A DNA stretch of 64,000 bases from Trujillonella endophytica. GTDB taxonomy: Bacteria > Actinomycetota > Actinomycetes > Mycobacteriales > Geodermatophilaceae. Shown piece by piece: positions 33,242 to 41,599 of this stretch; position 1 is the stretch's first letter; each line of letters opens with the position of its first letter. Made by a program: the position numbers and the translations under genes. The stretch spans positions 1 through 64,000 of the forward strand of contig NZ_FOEE01000004.1 in assembly GCF_900110555.1 (NCBI RefSeq), given 5' to 3'. Below the pieces are notes generated by a model that was not told the DNA's origin, did no database searches, and was given only the letters and a program-made list of their open reading frames with translations.

Positions 33242-34975
33242 TCAGGCGCCGACGCCGGCAGCGACGGCGGATCGGTGCTCGGGCCGGGCCGCCATCCACG
33301 CGAACAGCTCGTCGGCGGGCATCGGGCGGGCGAGGTGGTAGCCCTGCGCGAAGGTGCAGCCGAGCTCGACGGCGAGGTCGAACTGCTCGGCCGTCTCCAC
33401 GCCCTCGGCCAGCGTGCGCATGCCGCAGGCGGCGCCCATCGCGACGACGGCGGCGATGGCGGCGGCGGACCGGCGGCGGCGCCCCGGCGCGAAGCCGACC
33501 AGCCCCCGGTCGATCTTGATGATGCCCGCGGGCATGGAGACGATCTGGCTGAGCGAGGAGAACCCGCTGCCGAAGTCGTCGAGGGAGACCTCCACCCCGG
33601 CGCGGCGCAGTTCCCGGAACTGGGCCGCGGCCGCCTCGGAGTCCTCGGCGACGGCGGTCTCGGTCAGCTCGATCACCAGCTGCGAGGGCGGCAGCCCCGC
33701 GTCGGCCAGCGCGCCGAGGACGTCGGTGACCAGCGTTCCGGTGGCGAAGTGGCCGGCGTGCACGTTGACGCCGGTGACCAGCGACAGGCCGCGCCGCTGC
33801 CATTCGACGGTCTGCTCGGCGGCGGCGCGCAGCACCCAGCGCGTCAGCGGCAGCATCAGGTCGTGCTGCTCGGCGGTGGGGAGGAACTCCCCCGGCCCGA
33901 GCAGCCCGCGGGTCGGGTGCTGCCAGCGCACGAGCGTCTCGACGCCGGTGCACGCCCGGGTGGGCACGTACATGATCGGCTGGTAGTGCAGCACGAGCTG
34001 CCCCGCGGGGATGGCCTCGCGCAGTTCCGCGGCCAGGCCGGCGCGCTGGGCGGCGGCGGCGAGCAGGTCGGGGGTGAAGCGGCGGAGGCGGTCGTGGCCG
34101 CCGGTCTTGGCGGCGTGCAGGGCGAGGCCGGCGTCGCGGACGAGGTCCGCCGACCCGGCACCCGTGGCGCCGCCGGTGGTGACGAGGCCGATGCACGCGC
34201 TCAGCCGCACGGTCCGCCCGCACGGGGTGAACGGCCGGGCGAGCTCCGTCCGGCAGCGCTCCGCGAGCGCCTCGAGGCCGTCGGCGCCGGTGTCCGGGCA
34301 GAGCAGGACGAACTCGTCGCCGCCGAGCCGCGCGACGCTGTCGCCTCCCCGGGCCAGCGCGCGCAGGCGCCCGGCGACCTCCCGCAGCAGGGCGTCGCCG
34401 GCCTCTTGGCCGAGGGTGTCGTTGACCTCGGCGAAGCCGTCGAGGTCCAGCACGAGCAGCGAGACCGGCCCGCGGTTCGTCCGGCGCAGCTCGCCGTCCA
34501 GCAGGTCGTGCAGGTAGGCGCGGTTCGGCAGCTCGGTCAGCCGGTCGTGGCGGGACAGCCAGTCGGTCTCGCGGCTGGCCTGCACCTCGGCGGTGACGTC
34601 GACGTGGGTGACGATGATCCGGTCGGCGACGTCGAGCCGGGTCGCCGTCAGCCGGTACCAGCGGCAGCAGCCGGGCGAGGAGATCGTGTAGTCGTAGCGG
34701 ACCTCGTCGAGGTCGCCGCGGAGGAGGGCGTCGAGGCGGTCGGCGAAGGCGAGGGCCTCCGGCGTCCGGGCCAGCCGGCGCGTCAGCCCCACGTAGTCGG
34801 TGGTCCGGTGGACCTCGGCCAGCCGGTCGTCGGCCAGCGCCGCCACCTTGGCGTGCCAGCCGCCGTTGGCGTGCCGGATCCGGCCGTCGGTGCCGAGCAG
34901 GAGGGCCGGCGAGGAGAGCGCGTCGAGGACGGCGGAGACCGCCGCGTCCTGCGGGGCGCTGTCGGACTCCGGCAC
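33242..34975 (-). CDS. PAS-GGDEF-EAL cyclic-di-GMP enzyme
   Basis: The 577-aa product has a PAS-like sensor (about 10-130), a diguanylate cyclase domain (about 135-300) and an EAL phosphodiesterase domain (about 310-560). The cyclase has an intact GGDEF (218-222) with an RxxD inhibitory site exactly five residues before it. In the EAL domain the signature is ETL (346-348), but the metal-binding Asn, Glu, DDFGSG, Lys and EGVET positions are kept, so activity is plausible. The start is the GTG at 34975, placed 5 bases after AGGGAGG; another GTG lies two codons upstream. It should make or degrade c-di-GMP in response to its PAS input. No membrane segment is seen. Confidence 0.93.
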   Translation of the reverse strand: MPESDSAPQDAAVSAVLDALSSPALLLGTDGRIRHANGGWHAKVAALADDRLAEVHRTTDYVGLTRRLARTPEALAFADRLDALLRGDLDEVRYDYTISSPGCCRWYRLTATRLDVADRIIVTHVDVTAEVQASRETDWLSRHDRLTELPNRAYLHDLLDGELRRTNRGPVSLLVLDLDGFAEVNDTLGQEAGDALLREVAGRLRALARGGDSVARLGGDEFVLLCPDTGADGLEALAERCRTELARPFTPCGRTVRLSACIGLVTTGGATGAGSADLVRDAGLALHAAKTGGHDRLRRFTPDLLAAAAQRAGLAAELREAIPAGQLVLHYQPIMYVPTRACTGVETLVRWQHPTRGLLGPGEFLPTAEQHDLMLPLTRWVLRAAAEQTVEWQRRGLSLVTGVNVHAGHFATGTLVTDVLGALADAGLPPSQLVIELTETAVAEDSEAAAAQFRELRRAGVEVSLDDFGSGFSSLSQIVSMPAGIIKIDRGLVGFAPGRRRRSAAAIAAVVAMGAACGMRTLAEGVETAEQFDLAVELGCTFAQGYHLARPMPADELFAWMAARPEHRSAVAAGVGA

Positions 34976-35048
34976 GTGCACCTCCCTGGCCGCCGGGGCC
35001 TCTGGTCGGCCCGGTCCTCCCCCTTTTCGGCACAGGTTCGTCCGACCT

Positions 35049-35405
35049 TCAGCCCGTCCCACCCGGAGGAGTGGCCTCCGTCTCATACCGGATCCACGCC
35101 AGGTACCCCGGATGCCCGCCGCGCAGCGGCAGCGCGATCACGCACGGGACGTCGTAGGGGTGCACCGCGGTGACGTGCTCGACGATCGCCGGCACCAGCG
35201 CCCGGCGGGTGTGCAGCCCGACGCGAGCCTCCGGTTCGTCGTGCACCTCGCCGTCCCAGCGGTAGATCGAGCGGACGGCGGGCAGCAGGTGCCCGCAGGC
35301 CGCCACCCGCTGCTCCACCAGGTCACGGGTGAGGCCGGCGAGCCACTCCGGATCAGGGGCGGTGACCACCACCTCGCAGCACTCCTCGTCCACGTGTTCC
35401 TCCAT
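35049..35405 (-). CDS. cutA: Divalent-cation tolerance protein CutA
   Basis: The 118-aa product matches CutA1, a small trimeric cytoplasmic protein linked to copper tolerance. Family landmarks are the first strand CCEVVVTAPD, VEQRVAACGHLLPAVRSIYRW with the WDGEV turn, the central RVGLHTRR and VTAVHPYDVPCVIALP. Length is normal. The ATG at 35405 begins MEEHVDEE just before the first strand. Its biochemical role is not settled even in model species. Confidence 0.93.
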   Translation of the reverse strand: MEEHVDEECCEVVVTAPDPEWLAGLTRDLVEQRVAACGHLLPAVRSIYRWDGEVHDEPEARVGLHTRRALVPAIVEHVTAVHPYDVPCVIALPLRGGHPGYLAWIRYETEATPPGGTG

Positions 35406-35539
35406 GGCGTCATCGTGGCGGGCCGGGGACGCGGCACTGCAGACCGCGCTGCGCGGCATCGTCCAGGCCGAGGTGACGCGCGGGGGCTGACTCGCGCCCC
35501 GGCCGCCGGGAGCGGGCGACCGGCCGGACGGCCACACGG

Positions 35540-35965
35540 TCAGCCGAGCCGCTCGGCCATCCAGGCGGGGATCGCGGACGGCGGCCGGGGGAAGCGGCGG
35601 AGCTCCTCCGCGATCGCCTCCCGGGGCAGCGGCTCCCCACCCGGCTCGTGCGTGCGGTTGAACCGCGGCTCGAGCTGCCCGCTGGCCCGGTCCAGCACCA
35701 CGTCGAGCTCCAGCCAGGTGCCGAGCTGCGGGTTCCACAGCAGCTGCTTGAGCTCCTCGACACCGTCGCGGGCCGCCCCCGGCACCGGCACGTTGACGGC
35801 GTTGCCGGCAGCGGTCTCGGCGTGGAAGCCGTCGCGGCGCACCGCGCCGACGGCGGTGGCGCGGTAGCGGATCCGGGCGGTCCCCGGAGGCGCCGCGGCG
35901 ACCAGGGCGGCACCGATGTCGCGCAGCACGTCGCCGGGGTCGCGGCCGCTGCTCCCGCCCGTCAC
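35540..35965 (-). CDS. Hypothetical protein (141 aa)
   Basis: I do not recognise a family. The protein is soluble, with an alpha-helical start (DVLRDIGAALVAAAP), a beta-rich centre with WNPQLGTWLELDVVLD and RFNRTHEPGG, and a helical C-terminus ending SAIPAWMAERLG. The layout recalls small immunity or SUKH/YezG-like proteins, but the resemblance is too weak to name. It is divergent from another protein of unknown function at 36049, with 83 bp between the starts, so the two are probably co-regulated. Confidence 0.72.
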   Translation of the reverse strand: MTGGSSGRDPGDVLRDIGAALVAAAPPGTARIRYRATAVGAVRRDGFHAETAAGNAVNVPVPGAARDGVEELKQLLWNPQLGTWLELDVVLDRASGQLEPRFNRTHEPGGEPLPREAIAEELRRFPRPPSAIPAWMAERLG

Positions 35966-36048
35966 CTCGCCAGCCTCCCGCGGGGGCCGCCGGCACCACT
36001 ACCCTCCGGCACCGTCCGCCGCCCGGGACCCGCGCCGAGGAGCCCACG

Positions 36049-37308
36049 ATGACCGCTCCGATCCCGCCCGTCGCCGCGCGCATGGCCGGCCGCGCCTCCT
36101 TCGTGCCCGCGGACCGCCAGGACGCCCGGCGTGGCGCCCCGGCCGTCGACCTGACCGGGTACGCGGCGTCCCGGGGGCTGCAGTACCTGGGCAGCCAGAA
36201 CCCCAGCGGCTACTTCGCCGCGCTGCCGCTGGAGCCGGAGCTGCAGTTCAACGTCGTCCGCGGCGACGTCGGCGATCGCGACGTCTGCCTGTGGCACTGG
36301 CGCTACGCCTGGCCGCTGGACTCCGACGACGAGCCGGCCGGCGACCACACCTTCTGGTTCGTGACGGTGGCCCCGCCGATGCGCCGGCTGTGGAGCGCGC
36401 CGCGCCGGTTCCTCTCCTCGACCGAGGCCGACCACCTGTTCATCGGGGTGCCGTGCACGGGCGCGGCCGCGCTGGTGCCCGAGGCCGCGCTCCTCCCCCG
36501 GTTCCGGATCACCAACCGTTCGCCCGGCCTCTGGCCGTCGTCCGCGGAGATCCCGCTGGCCCCCGTCGGGCTGCCGGGGCTGACGCTGATCGCCGAGTCG
36601 GAGCTGCCCGAGGGCCTGGTCGAGCGGCTGGTCGCCGGGCCGATGGCCGCCGTCCTGCGGGCCGGCGCGGACCTGCCCTTCTTCGAGCTGGGGTACCGCT
36701 TCGGCACGGTGCGGCTGGTCCGCAACAGCTACCTCGGCGACGCGACGGAGCTGGACCGGCTGCTGCACGCGACCCGGGACGCCGCCGACGCGCTGGCCGC
36801 CGCGTGCCGGCCCCTGCACCGCCCGCAGGCGTTCGGCGAGCCGCTGCCGGCGCCGCCGCCCGCCGGCCCCGGGTCGCCGCGGATCCCGCCTGCGCTGCTC
36901 GCGGCGGTACAGGCGGAGGCCGCCGGCCGCGGGCTGGCGGCGGAGGACCCGCGCGCCTACGCCGCGGCGTTCCCGACCAATCCGGTGCCGGGCACGGCGT
37001 GGGCCGTGCTGCGCGGCGCCCTGCCGGGCCTCCCGCCGACGGCGCGGCTGGCGCTGCACACCGAGGCGCGGGTCGTCGAGCGCAACAGCGGGCGGACGGC
37101 GCTGCTGCTGCCCGCGGGGAATGCCGCACCGACGCCGCGGGGCGGGATCCCGGTCGACTCGCCGTCGGATCCGATGCGCTACGCCGTGCGGGACGGCGTG
37201 TTCGCCGTGTGGATCCTGCGCTGGCGGCCGCTGGACCTCGGGGACGTGCCCACCCTGCTGTGGCGCGGCGGCGCCCTGGCCCGCGAGGTCGGCGCGCTGC
37301 GCTCCTGA
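36049..37308 (+). CDS. Hypothetical protein (419 aa)
   Basis: I do not recognise this protein. It is soluble and without signal peptide. The first half (about 25-200) is beta-rich with many aromatic residues (VCLWHWRYAWPLD, HTFWFVTVAPPM). The middle is helical (LLHATRDAADALAAAC) with a proline-rich hinge (LPAPPPAGPG), and the last third has VPGTAWAVLRGALPG and a final beta section ending LRWRPLDLGDVPTLLW. It may bind a macromolecule, but no catalytic motif is visible. A divergent unknown gene (35540-35965) and a downstream Ser/Thr kinase flank it. Confidence 0.75.
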   Translation: MTAPIPPVAARMAGRASFVPADRQDARRGAPAVDLTGYAASRGLQYLGSQNPSGYFAALPLEPELQFNVVRGDVGDRDVCLWHWRYAWPLDSDDEPAGDHTFWFVTVAPPMRRLWSAPRRFLSSTEADHLFIGVPCTGAAALVPEAALLPRFRITNRSPGLWPSSAEIPLAPVGLPGLTLIAESELPEGLVERLVAGPMAAVLRAGADLPFFELGYRFGTVRLVRNSYLGDATELDRLLHATRDAADALAAACRPLHRPQAFGEPLPAPPPAGPGSPRIPPALLAAVQAEAAGRGLAAEDPRAYAAAFPTNPVPGTAWAVLRGALPGLPPTARLALHTEARVVERNSGRTALLLPAGNAAPTPRGGIPVDSPSDPMRYAVRDGVFAVWILRWRPLDLGDVPTLLWRGGALAREVGALRS

Positions 37309-37371
37309 CGGCCCCTCCGTCCCGACCGCTGTGGGACCCTCGGGCCACGGCGGCGAGACCCGGGGGGCGGG

Positions 37372-39114
37372 GTGCAGGGAGTGACCTTCGGTCCCTACCG
37401 GCTCCTCGGGCCGCTGGGCCGCGGCGGCATGGGCGAGGTGCACCGGGCCTGGGACACCGAGCACCAGCGGGTGGTCGCGCTCAAGCTGCTCGCCCCGCAC
37501 CTGGCCGCCGACTCCGCGTACCGCGCCCGGTTCCAGCGCGAGGCGCGGCTGACCGCCCGGCTCCGCGGACCGCACGTCGTCCCCATCCACCGCTACGGCG
37601 AGATCGACGGCCGGCTGTTCCTGGACATGCGGCTGGTCGAGGGCGAGGACCTGGCGAGCCGGCTGCACCGCTGGGGCCCGCTGCCCGTGCCGACGGCGCT
37701 GTCGATCATCGGGCAGCTGGCCGAGGCCCTGGACGCCGCGCACGCCGACGGCCTGGTGCACCGCGACGTGAAGCCCTCCAACGTGCTGCTCACCGGCCGG
37801 CCCGACGACCCGTTCGTCTACCTCGTCGACTTCGGCATCGCGCGGTCGTCGACCGACGGCGCCGCGATCACCCAGACCGGCACGGCGATCGGCTCCTACG
37901 AGTACATGGCGCCGGAGCGGTTCGTGACCGGGCACGACGTCGACCCGCGGGTGGACGTGTACGCGCTGGCCTGCGTGCTCTACGAGTGCCTGACCGGGAT
38001 GCGCGCGTACCCGAGCACCGGCCTGCCCGCCGCCTACCACGCACACCTGCACACCGAGCCTCCGCCGCTGTGGGCCCGCCGGTCGGACGTGCCGGCCGCG
38101 CTCGACGGCGTGCTGCGGCGGGCCCTGGCCACGGACCCGGCCCGGCGCACCCCGACGGCGGGCCAGCTGGCGGCCGAGGCGCGGCGCGCGGTCGCCGCTC
38201 CCGCCGCGCCGGTGGCCCGGCCGGCGACGCAGCGACCGGCTCCCGTTCCGCCCCCCGGTGCCCGCGCCGCTGCGCCGTCGCCGGTTCCGCCGTCCCTCCC
38301 GCCGTCCCTCCCGCCGTCCCTCCCGCCGTCCCTCCCGCCGTCCCTCCCGTCGCCCGCCGCCCCACCGCCCCGCTCGCCCACGCCGCTGCTGCAACCGGCG
38401 CCGCGGATGCCGGCGCAGCCGGCGCCCGTACCGCACCGGCCGGCGCCGTACGCCCCGGCCGCCGCGGCCGGGCCGGCGTACGGCGGCCCGGCCGCGCACC
38501 GCGGGCCGCACGGCCCGATGCCGCCCCGCCCCGCCCCGCACCATCCGGCGCCCTACGGCCCCGCACCCGCCCCCCACCGGCCGCCGCCCGCGCCCGCGCC
38601 CGCGCGGCGGCGCCCGGTGCTCGCCCTCCTGCTGGCCGCGGCGTTCGTCGCGCTGGTCGCGGTCATGGACCGCGCGGACGCCGAGTACCCGGTAGGCATC
38701 GCGGTGGGCTTCGGGCTGTCCGCGCTCGCGAGCGAGGTGCTGCTCGGGCTGACGCTCGGTGTGCGGGACGCCCTCGACCGCACCGGCGGGCTGCCGTGGG
38801 TGGCCGCCGCGGTGACGGTCGGCACGCTGGTGCTGGCCGAGCAGGCGCCGGGCGGGATGCTGGCCGCCCCGGCGGCGTTCGCGGGCGCGCAGGTCGCCGA
38901 CCTCGTCGTCTGGCGGCTGGTGCGGCCCGGTCTGGGCTGGCGGGCCGCGCTGGTGGCCTCGAACCTCGTCGGCGCCGTCGCCTTCACGACCGTGCAGGTC
39001 GCCGCCGGCGCGACCGGGGAGATGGGCGGTCTCTTCCTGGCGACCGCCGCCACCACGGCGCTGACCTGGCTGGCCGTCGAGGTGCTGCGGCCGCTGGTCC
39101 CCCGCCGCCGGTAA
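37372..39114 (+). CDS. Serine/threonine protein kinase with proline-rich linker and C-terminal membrane region
   Basis: The 580-aa product has a complete Hanks-type kinase domain (about 7-270): the glycine loop GPLGRGGMGEV, the ATP-anchoring Lys (ALKLL, K38), HRDVKPSN (130-137), DFGIA (153-157) and APE (180-182). A long Pro/Ala-rich linker follows (about 280-410) with five tandem PSLP units and many APYGPAP-like segments. The C-terminal third has about four membrane segments. Linker plus TM end places the kinase domain in the cytoplasm, tethered to the membrane. The start could also be the GTG three codons later (37381). Confidence 0.92.
   Translation: MQGVTFGPYRLLGPLGRGGMGEVHRAWDTEHQRVVALKLLAPHLAADSAYRARFQREARLTARLRGPHVVPIHRYGEIDGRLFLDMRLVEGEDLASRLHRWGPLPVPTALSIIGQLAEALDAAHADGLVHRDVKPSNVLLTGRPDDPFVYLVDFGIARSSTDGAAITQTGTAIGSYEYMAPERFVTGHDVDPRVDVYALACVLYECLTGMRAYPSTGLPAAYHAHLHTEPPPLWARRSDVPAALDGVLRRALATDPARRTPTAGQLAAEARRAVAAPAAPVARPATQRPAPVPPPGARAAAPSPVPPSLPPSLPPSLPPSLPPSLPSPAAPPPRSPTPLLQPAPRMPAQPAPVPHRPAPYAPAAAAGPAYGGPAAHRGPHGPMPPRPAPHHPAPYGPAPAPHRPPPAPAPARRRPVLALLLAAAFVALVAVMDRADAEYPVGIAVGFGLSALASEVLLGLTLGVRDALDRTGGLPWVAAAVTVGTLVLAEQAPGGMLAAPAAFAGAQVADLVVWRLVRPGLGWRAALVASNLVGAVAFTTVQVAAGATGEMGGLFLATAATTALTWLAVEVLRPLVPRRR
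38290..38349 (+). repeat. Five tandem 12-bp units inside the kinase gene
   Basis: CCGTCCCTCCCG is repeated five times without change and encodes Pro-Ser-Leu-Pro each time. The unit length is a multiple of three, so copy-number change would keep the frame. Confidence 0.92.
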
Positions 39115-39275
39115 CGGCCTCCGCGCTGGTCACGCCCGGCGTGTCGCGATCGGGGCGGCGCAGATCTGCCTACTGGACGTCGTCACATCCGTCACATCCA
39201 CCACTCAAGCCACACCCGTTGCGCGCCGATGTTCGGAGTGCGGGCACGTGCCCGCCCGACTTCCGGAGCAGCCCG

Positions 39276-40196
39276 ATGCCCACCCGCCGCGCCCTGCGCG
39301 TTCCCGTGCTCCTCCTGGCCGGCGGCGCGGCGCTGGGCGCGTGCGCGACCGGCGGCTCCGGTTCCCCCGCGGCATCGGACCTGTCGCCGGACTGGAAGGC
39401 ACTGGCCTACGACGCGGCCGGCTGCCCCTCGCGCGCCGCCTGGGTGGCCGACGGGCTGCCCCCCGCGAGCTGGGACGACGCGACCGTGAGCACCACGCAG
39501 GCCGACGTCACCGGTGACGGGGTCGCCGAGGTGCTCGTCGTGGCCGGCTGCGCCAGCGCCGCCTCGGAGCCCGGCGAGAGCGTCGTCGTCTTCGGCCTCG
39601 CGCAGGGCCGGCCGACCGCCCTCGGGGTGCTCGGCGAGGGCATCCCCTTCCAGGGCGCGACCGTGGCCGCCGACGGCGGCTCGCTCACCGTCTCCGGCCC
39701 GACGCCCGCGGACGAGGACCCCACCTGCTGCCCCACGCACTGGTCGTCGGTCGGCTACGAGTGGACCGGTGCCGGGTTCTCCGTCACCGGGCAGGTCACC
39801 GTGCGCGGCTCCGGGCCCGCCGGCAGCGACCTCCCCGACGGCGAGCACGTCGGCGTCCTGCGCGCCGCGAGCGACGACGTCGTCCACGTCGACCTCGTCG
39901 AGTGGTTCGAGGGCGCCGACGCGGCCGCCGCCTGCGTCGCCGACGGCGTGACCGACAACGGCTGGGAGCAGTGCGGCACCTACTACGTGCGCGACGCCGA
40001 CGACCGGGTCACCGTGCTGCCCGTCCGGCCCGGCGCGCCGGCGTCCTACGTCGACGCCTGGACGGCGGAGGAGGTCGAGGTGTCCTCGGTCGGCGCGCTG
40101 GCCGGCACCTCCGCCGTCGTCGACGGCTCCACCTACGTGCGGCTCACCGTCGTCGGAGGCTCGGTCACCGAGGTCGCCGGGGTGTACGTCCCCTGA
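39276..40196 (+). CDS. Secreted lipoprotein of unknown function
   Basis: The 306-aa product starts with a lipoprotein signal (MPTRRALRVPVLLLAGGAAL, lipobox LGAC) and then a Gly/Ser-rich stretch. The mature part contains VTGDGVAEVLVVAGC, which resembles a short FG-GAP/VCBS calcium-loop repeat (D-x-D-G), and several Cys residues that could pair (CPSRA, CCPTHW, AACVADG, WEQCGT). It should be anchored to the outer face of the cytoplasmic membrane. GGAG lies about 8 bases before the ATG. No enzyme motif is seen. A 161-bp gap separates it from the kinase gene. Confidence 0.82.
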   Translation: MPTRRALRVPVLLLAGGAALGACATGGSGSPAASDLSPDWKALAYDAAGCPSRAAWVADGLPPASWDDATVSTTQADVTGDGVAEVLVVAGCASAASEPGESVVVFGLAQGRPTALGVLGEGIPFQGATVAADGGSLTVSGPTPADEDPTCCPTHWSSVGYEWTGAGFSVTGQVTVRGSGPAGSDLPDGEHVGVLRAASDDVVHVDLVEWFEGADAAAACVADGVTDNGWEQCGTYYVRDADDRVTVLPVRPGAPASYVDAWTAEEVEVSSVGALAGTSAVVDGSTYVRLTVVGGSVTEVAGVYVP

Positions 40197-40226
40197 TCGG
40201 CGTCGCCGCCGCGGAGGCCTGACCGG

Positions 40227-40445
40227 CTACTCGTCCGGCGCCGGCGGAGGATCACCCGCGGCGGGATCGACCGCGTGCCGCCGTCGCCACCACGAGCCGA
40301 GCTCGGCGCTCGCGGCGGCGCCCACCGCGACGACGACGAGGCGGAAGTCGCCGAAGACCGACCAGGAGACGGCCGCCGCGAACAGCGCGACCACGGCCAC
40401 GGGCACGACCGAACCCCGCGACCACCCGCTCCGCTCTCGCTGCAC
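40227..40445 (-). CDS. Small membrane protein (72 aa)
   Basis: I do not recognise this family. The frame starts at a GTG at 40445 preceded by GAGGGG on the minus strand. It encodes a basic N-terminus (QRERSGWSRG), two hydrophobic segments (VVPVAVVALFAAAVSW and LVVVAVGAAASAELG) and a charged C-terminus (RRRHAVDPAAGDPPPAPDE). Two short transmembrane helices with both ends inside the cell is the likely layout. The frame runs upstream, so a longer protein is possible. Confidence 0.5.
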   Translation of the reverse strand: MQRERSGWSRGSVVPVAVVALFAAAVSWSVFGDFRLVVVAVGAAASAELGSWWRRRHAVDPAAGDPPPAPDE

Positions 40446-40779
40446 GAGCCCCTCGTCCTCTCGGTCGCCCGGACGGCGGCCCACCTCAGCGTGGCAGCCC
40501 GCGGCCCACCGGCGCACCCGTCCCGACGGCGAGGATCCGGACCACCGGCACGGTGCGCCGGGCAGATGCCACCGGCACCGGCCGGCCGGCGCAAGCCGGC
40601 ACGCCCGGAGCCGGGACCGGTGGGTCGACCGGGAGCGGTGGTGCGCGCGCGGCCGGGAGCCGTCCGGGAAAATCGCCGGCCGGGTGGGAATGGGACGTCC
40701 GGCCGGATCGCTGTACGGGGTACCCCCGCGTGGCCGACGGCCCGGGGGATCCCCCCTGCGACGCGAGGAGTCCTTGCGC
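40446..40779. other. Divergent intergenic region
   Basis: About 330 bases between the small membrane protein (minus) and the DUF4230 gene (plus). It should hold both promoters. GAGGAG at 40765-40770 is the ribosome binding site of the DUF4230 gene. No gene or strong inverted repeat was seen. Confidence 0.4.
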
Positions 40780-41427
40780 ATGCCCAAGCTGCCCTCAACC
40801 GTGGTCAGGACCGGCGTCGGCGTGGGCGTCGTCGCCCTCGGGTTCGTCGTCGTCGGTCAGCTCGCCGACTGGGGCAACCCCTTCGACTCCGAGCGGGTCG
40901 ACCGCACGACGACGCCGCTGCTGGTCTCCCTCGCCGACCTCGACGAGTACCACGCCGCGACCGGCAGCTTCCAGGTCGTCGTCGACATCGAGAGCGACAC
41001 CCCGTGGGTGCCCTCGGTGATCAGCGGCGAGCGGGTGCAGTTCCTCGCCACCGGCTCGGTCGACGCCTACGTGGACTTCTCGGGCCTCGACGCGCAGGCC
41101 GTGGAGCTCTCCGCGGACGGCGACGCGGCGACCATCACGCTGCCCGCCCCACAGCTGGGCGAGGCGAGCATCGACCCCGACGAGAGCCGGGTGCTCGACC
41201 GCGACCGGGGCCTCGTCGACCGCGTCGGCGACGCCCTGGGCGACGGCGGGGACGGCGAGAGCGAGCTGTACTCCCTGGCCGAGGAGGAGCTGGAGTCCGC
41301 CGCCGACGACAGCGACCTGCTCGAGCGCGCCGAGGACGGCACCCGCGACATGCTCACCGCGCTGGCGGAGTCGCTCGGCGTCGAGGACGTCACCGTCGAG
41401 TTCGTGGACCCCGCCGCCGGCAGCTGA
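40780..41427 (+). CDS. DUF4230 domain protein, membrane anchored
   Basis: The 215-aa product has one N-terminal membrane segment (TGVGVGVVALGFVVVGQLA, about 10-28) and an outside domain that matches DUF4230: PLLVSLADLDEYHAATGSFQVVVDIE, then VQFLATGSVDAYVDFSGL and ITLPAPQLGEASIDPDES. An acidic helical tail follows. DUF4230 proteins are widespread in actinobacteria and their role is unknown. GAGGAG sits about 10 bases before the ATG. A strong terminator follows the gene. Confidence 0.85.
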   Translation: MPKLPSTVVRTGVGVGVVALGFVVVGQLADWGNPFDSERVDRTTTPLLVSLADLDEYHAATGSFQVVVDIESDTPWVPSVISGERVQFLATGSVDAYVDFSGLDAQAVELSADGDAATITLPAPQLGEASIDPDESRVLDRDRGLVDRVGDALGDGGDGESELYSLAEEELESAADDSDLLERAEDGTRDMLTALAESLGVEDVTVEFVDPAAGS

Positions 41428-41459
41428 CCCCGCTCCGCCCCTCCTCCCGGCACGCGCAC

Positions 41460-41507
41460 TGTGCGCCGGGGGACCGTTCCGCGCCCGGAGCGGTCCCCCG
41501 GCGCACA
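41460..41507 (+). terminator. Very strong hairpin terminator
   Basis: TGTGCGCCGGGGGACCG (41460-41476) and its exact complement (41491-41507) form a 17-bp stem that extends by five more pairs (one G-U) to a 4-base loop. It lies 33 bp after the DUF4230 stop and before the lipoprotein gene at 41600. Confidence 0.88.
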
Positions 41508-41599
41508 TCGCTTGCTGCCCGACCCCGTTCCGCCGGCCCCGCCGACGTGTGAGGGTGTCCGGCGGCGGCCCACCGGGGTGCCCGGCGAGCGGAGGTCAC

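Noticed and set aside
35916-40196. A 1426-codon open frame on the plus strand covering several genes
   Set aside because: Only its last part (39276-40196, the lipoprotein) is real. The rest is a GC-rich antisense or out-of-frame shadow of the 36049 and 37372 genes, with Arg/Pro/Ala-rich nonsense sequence.
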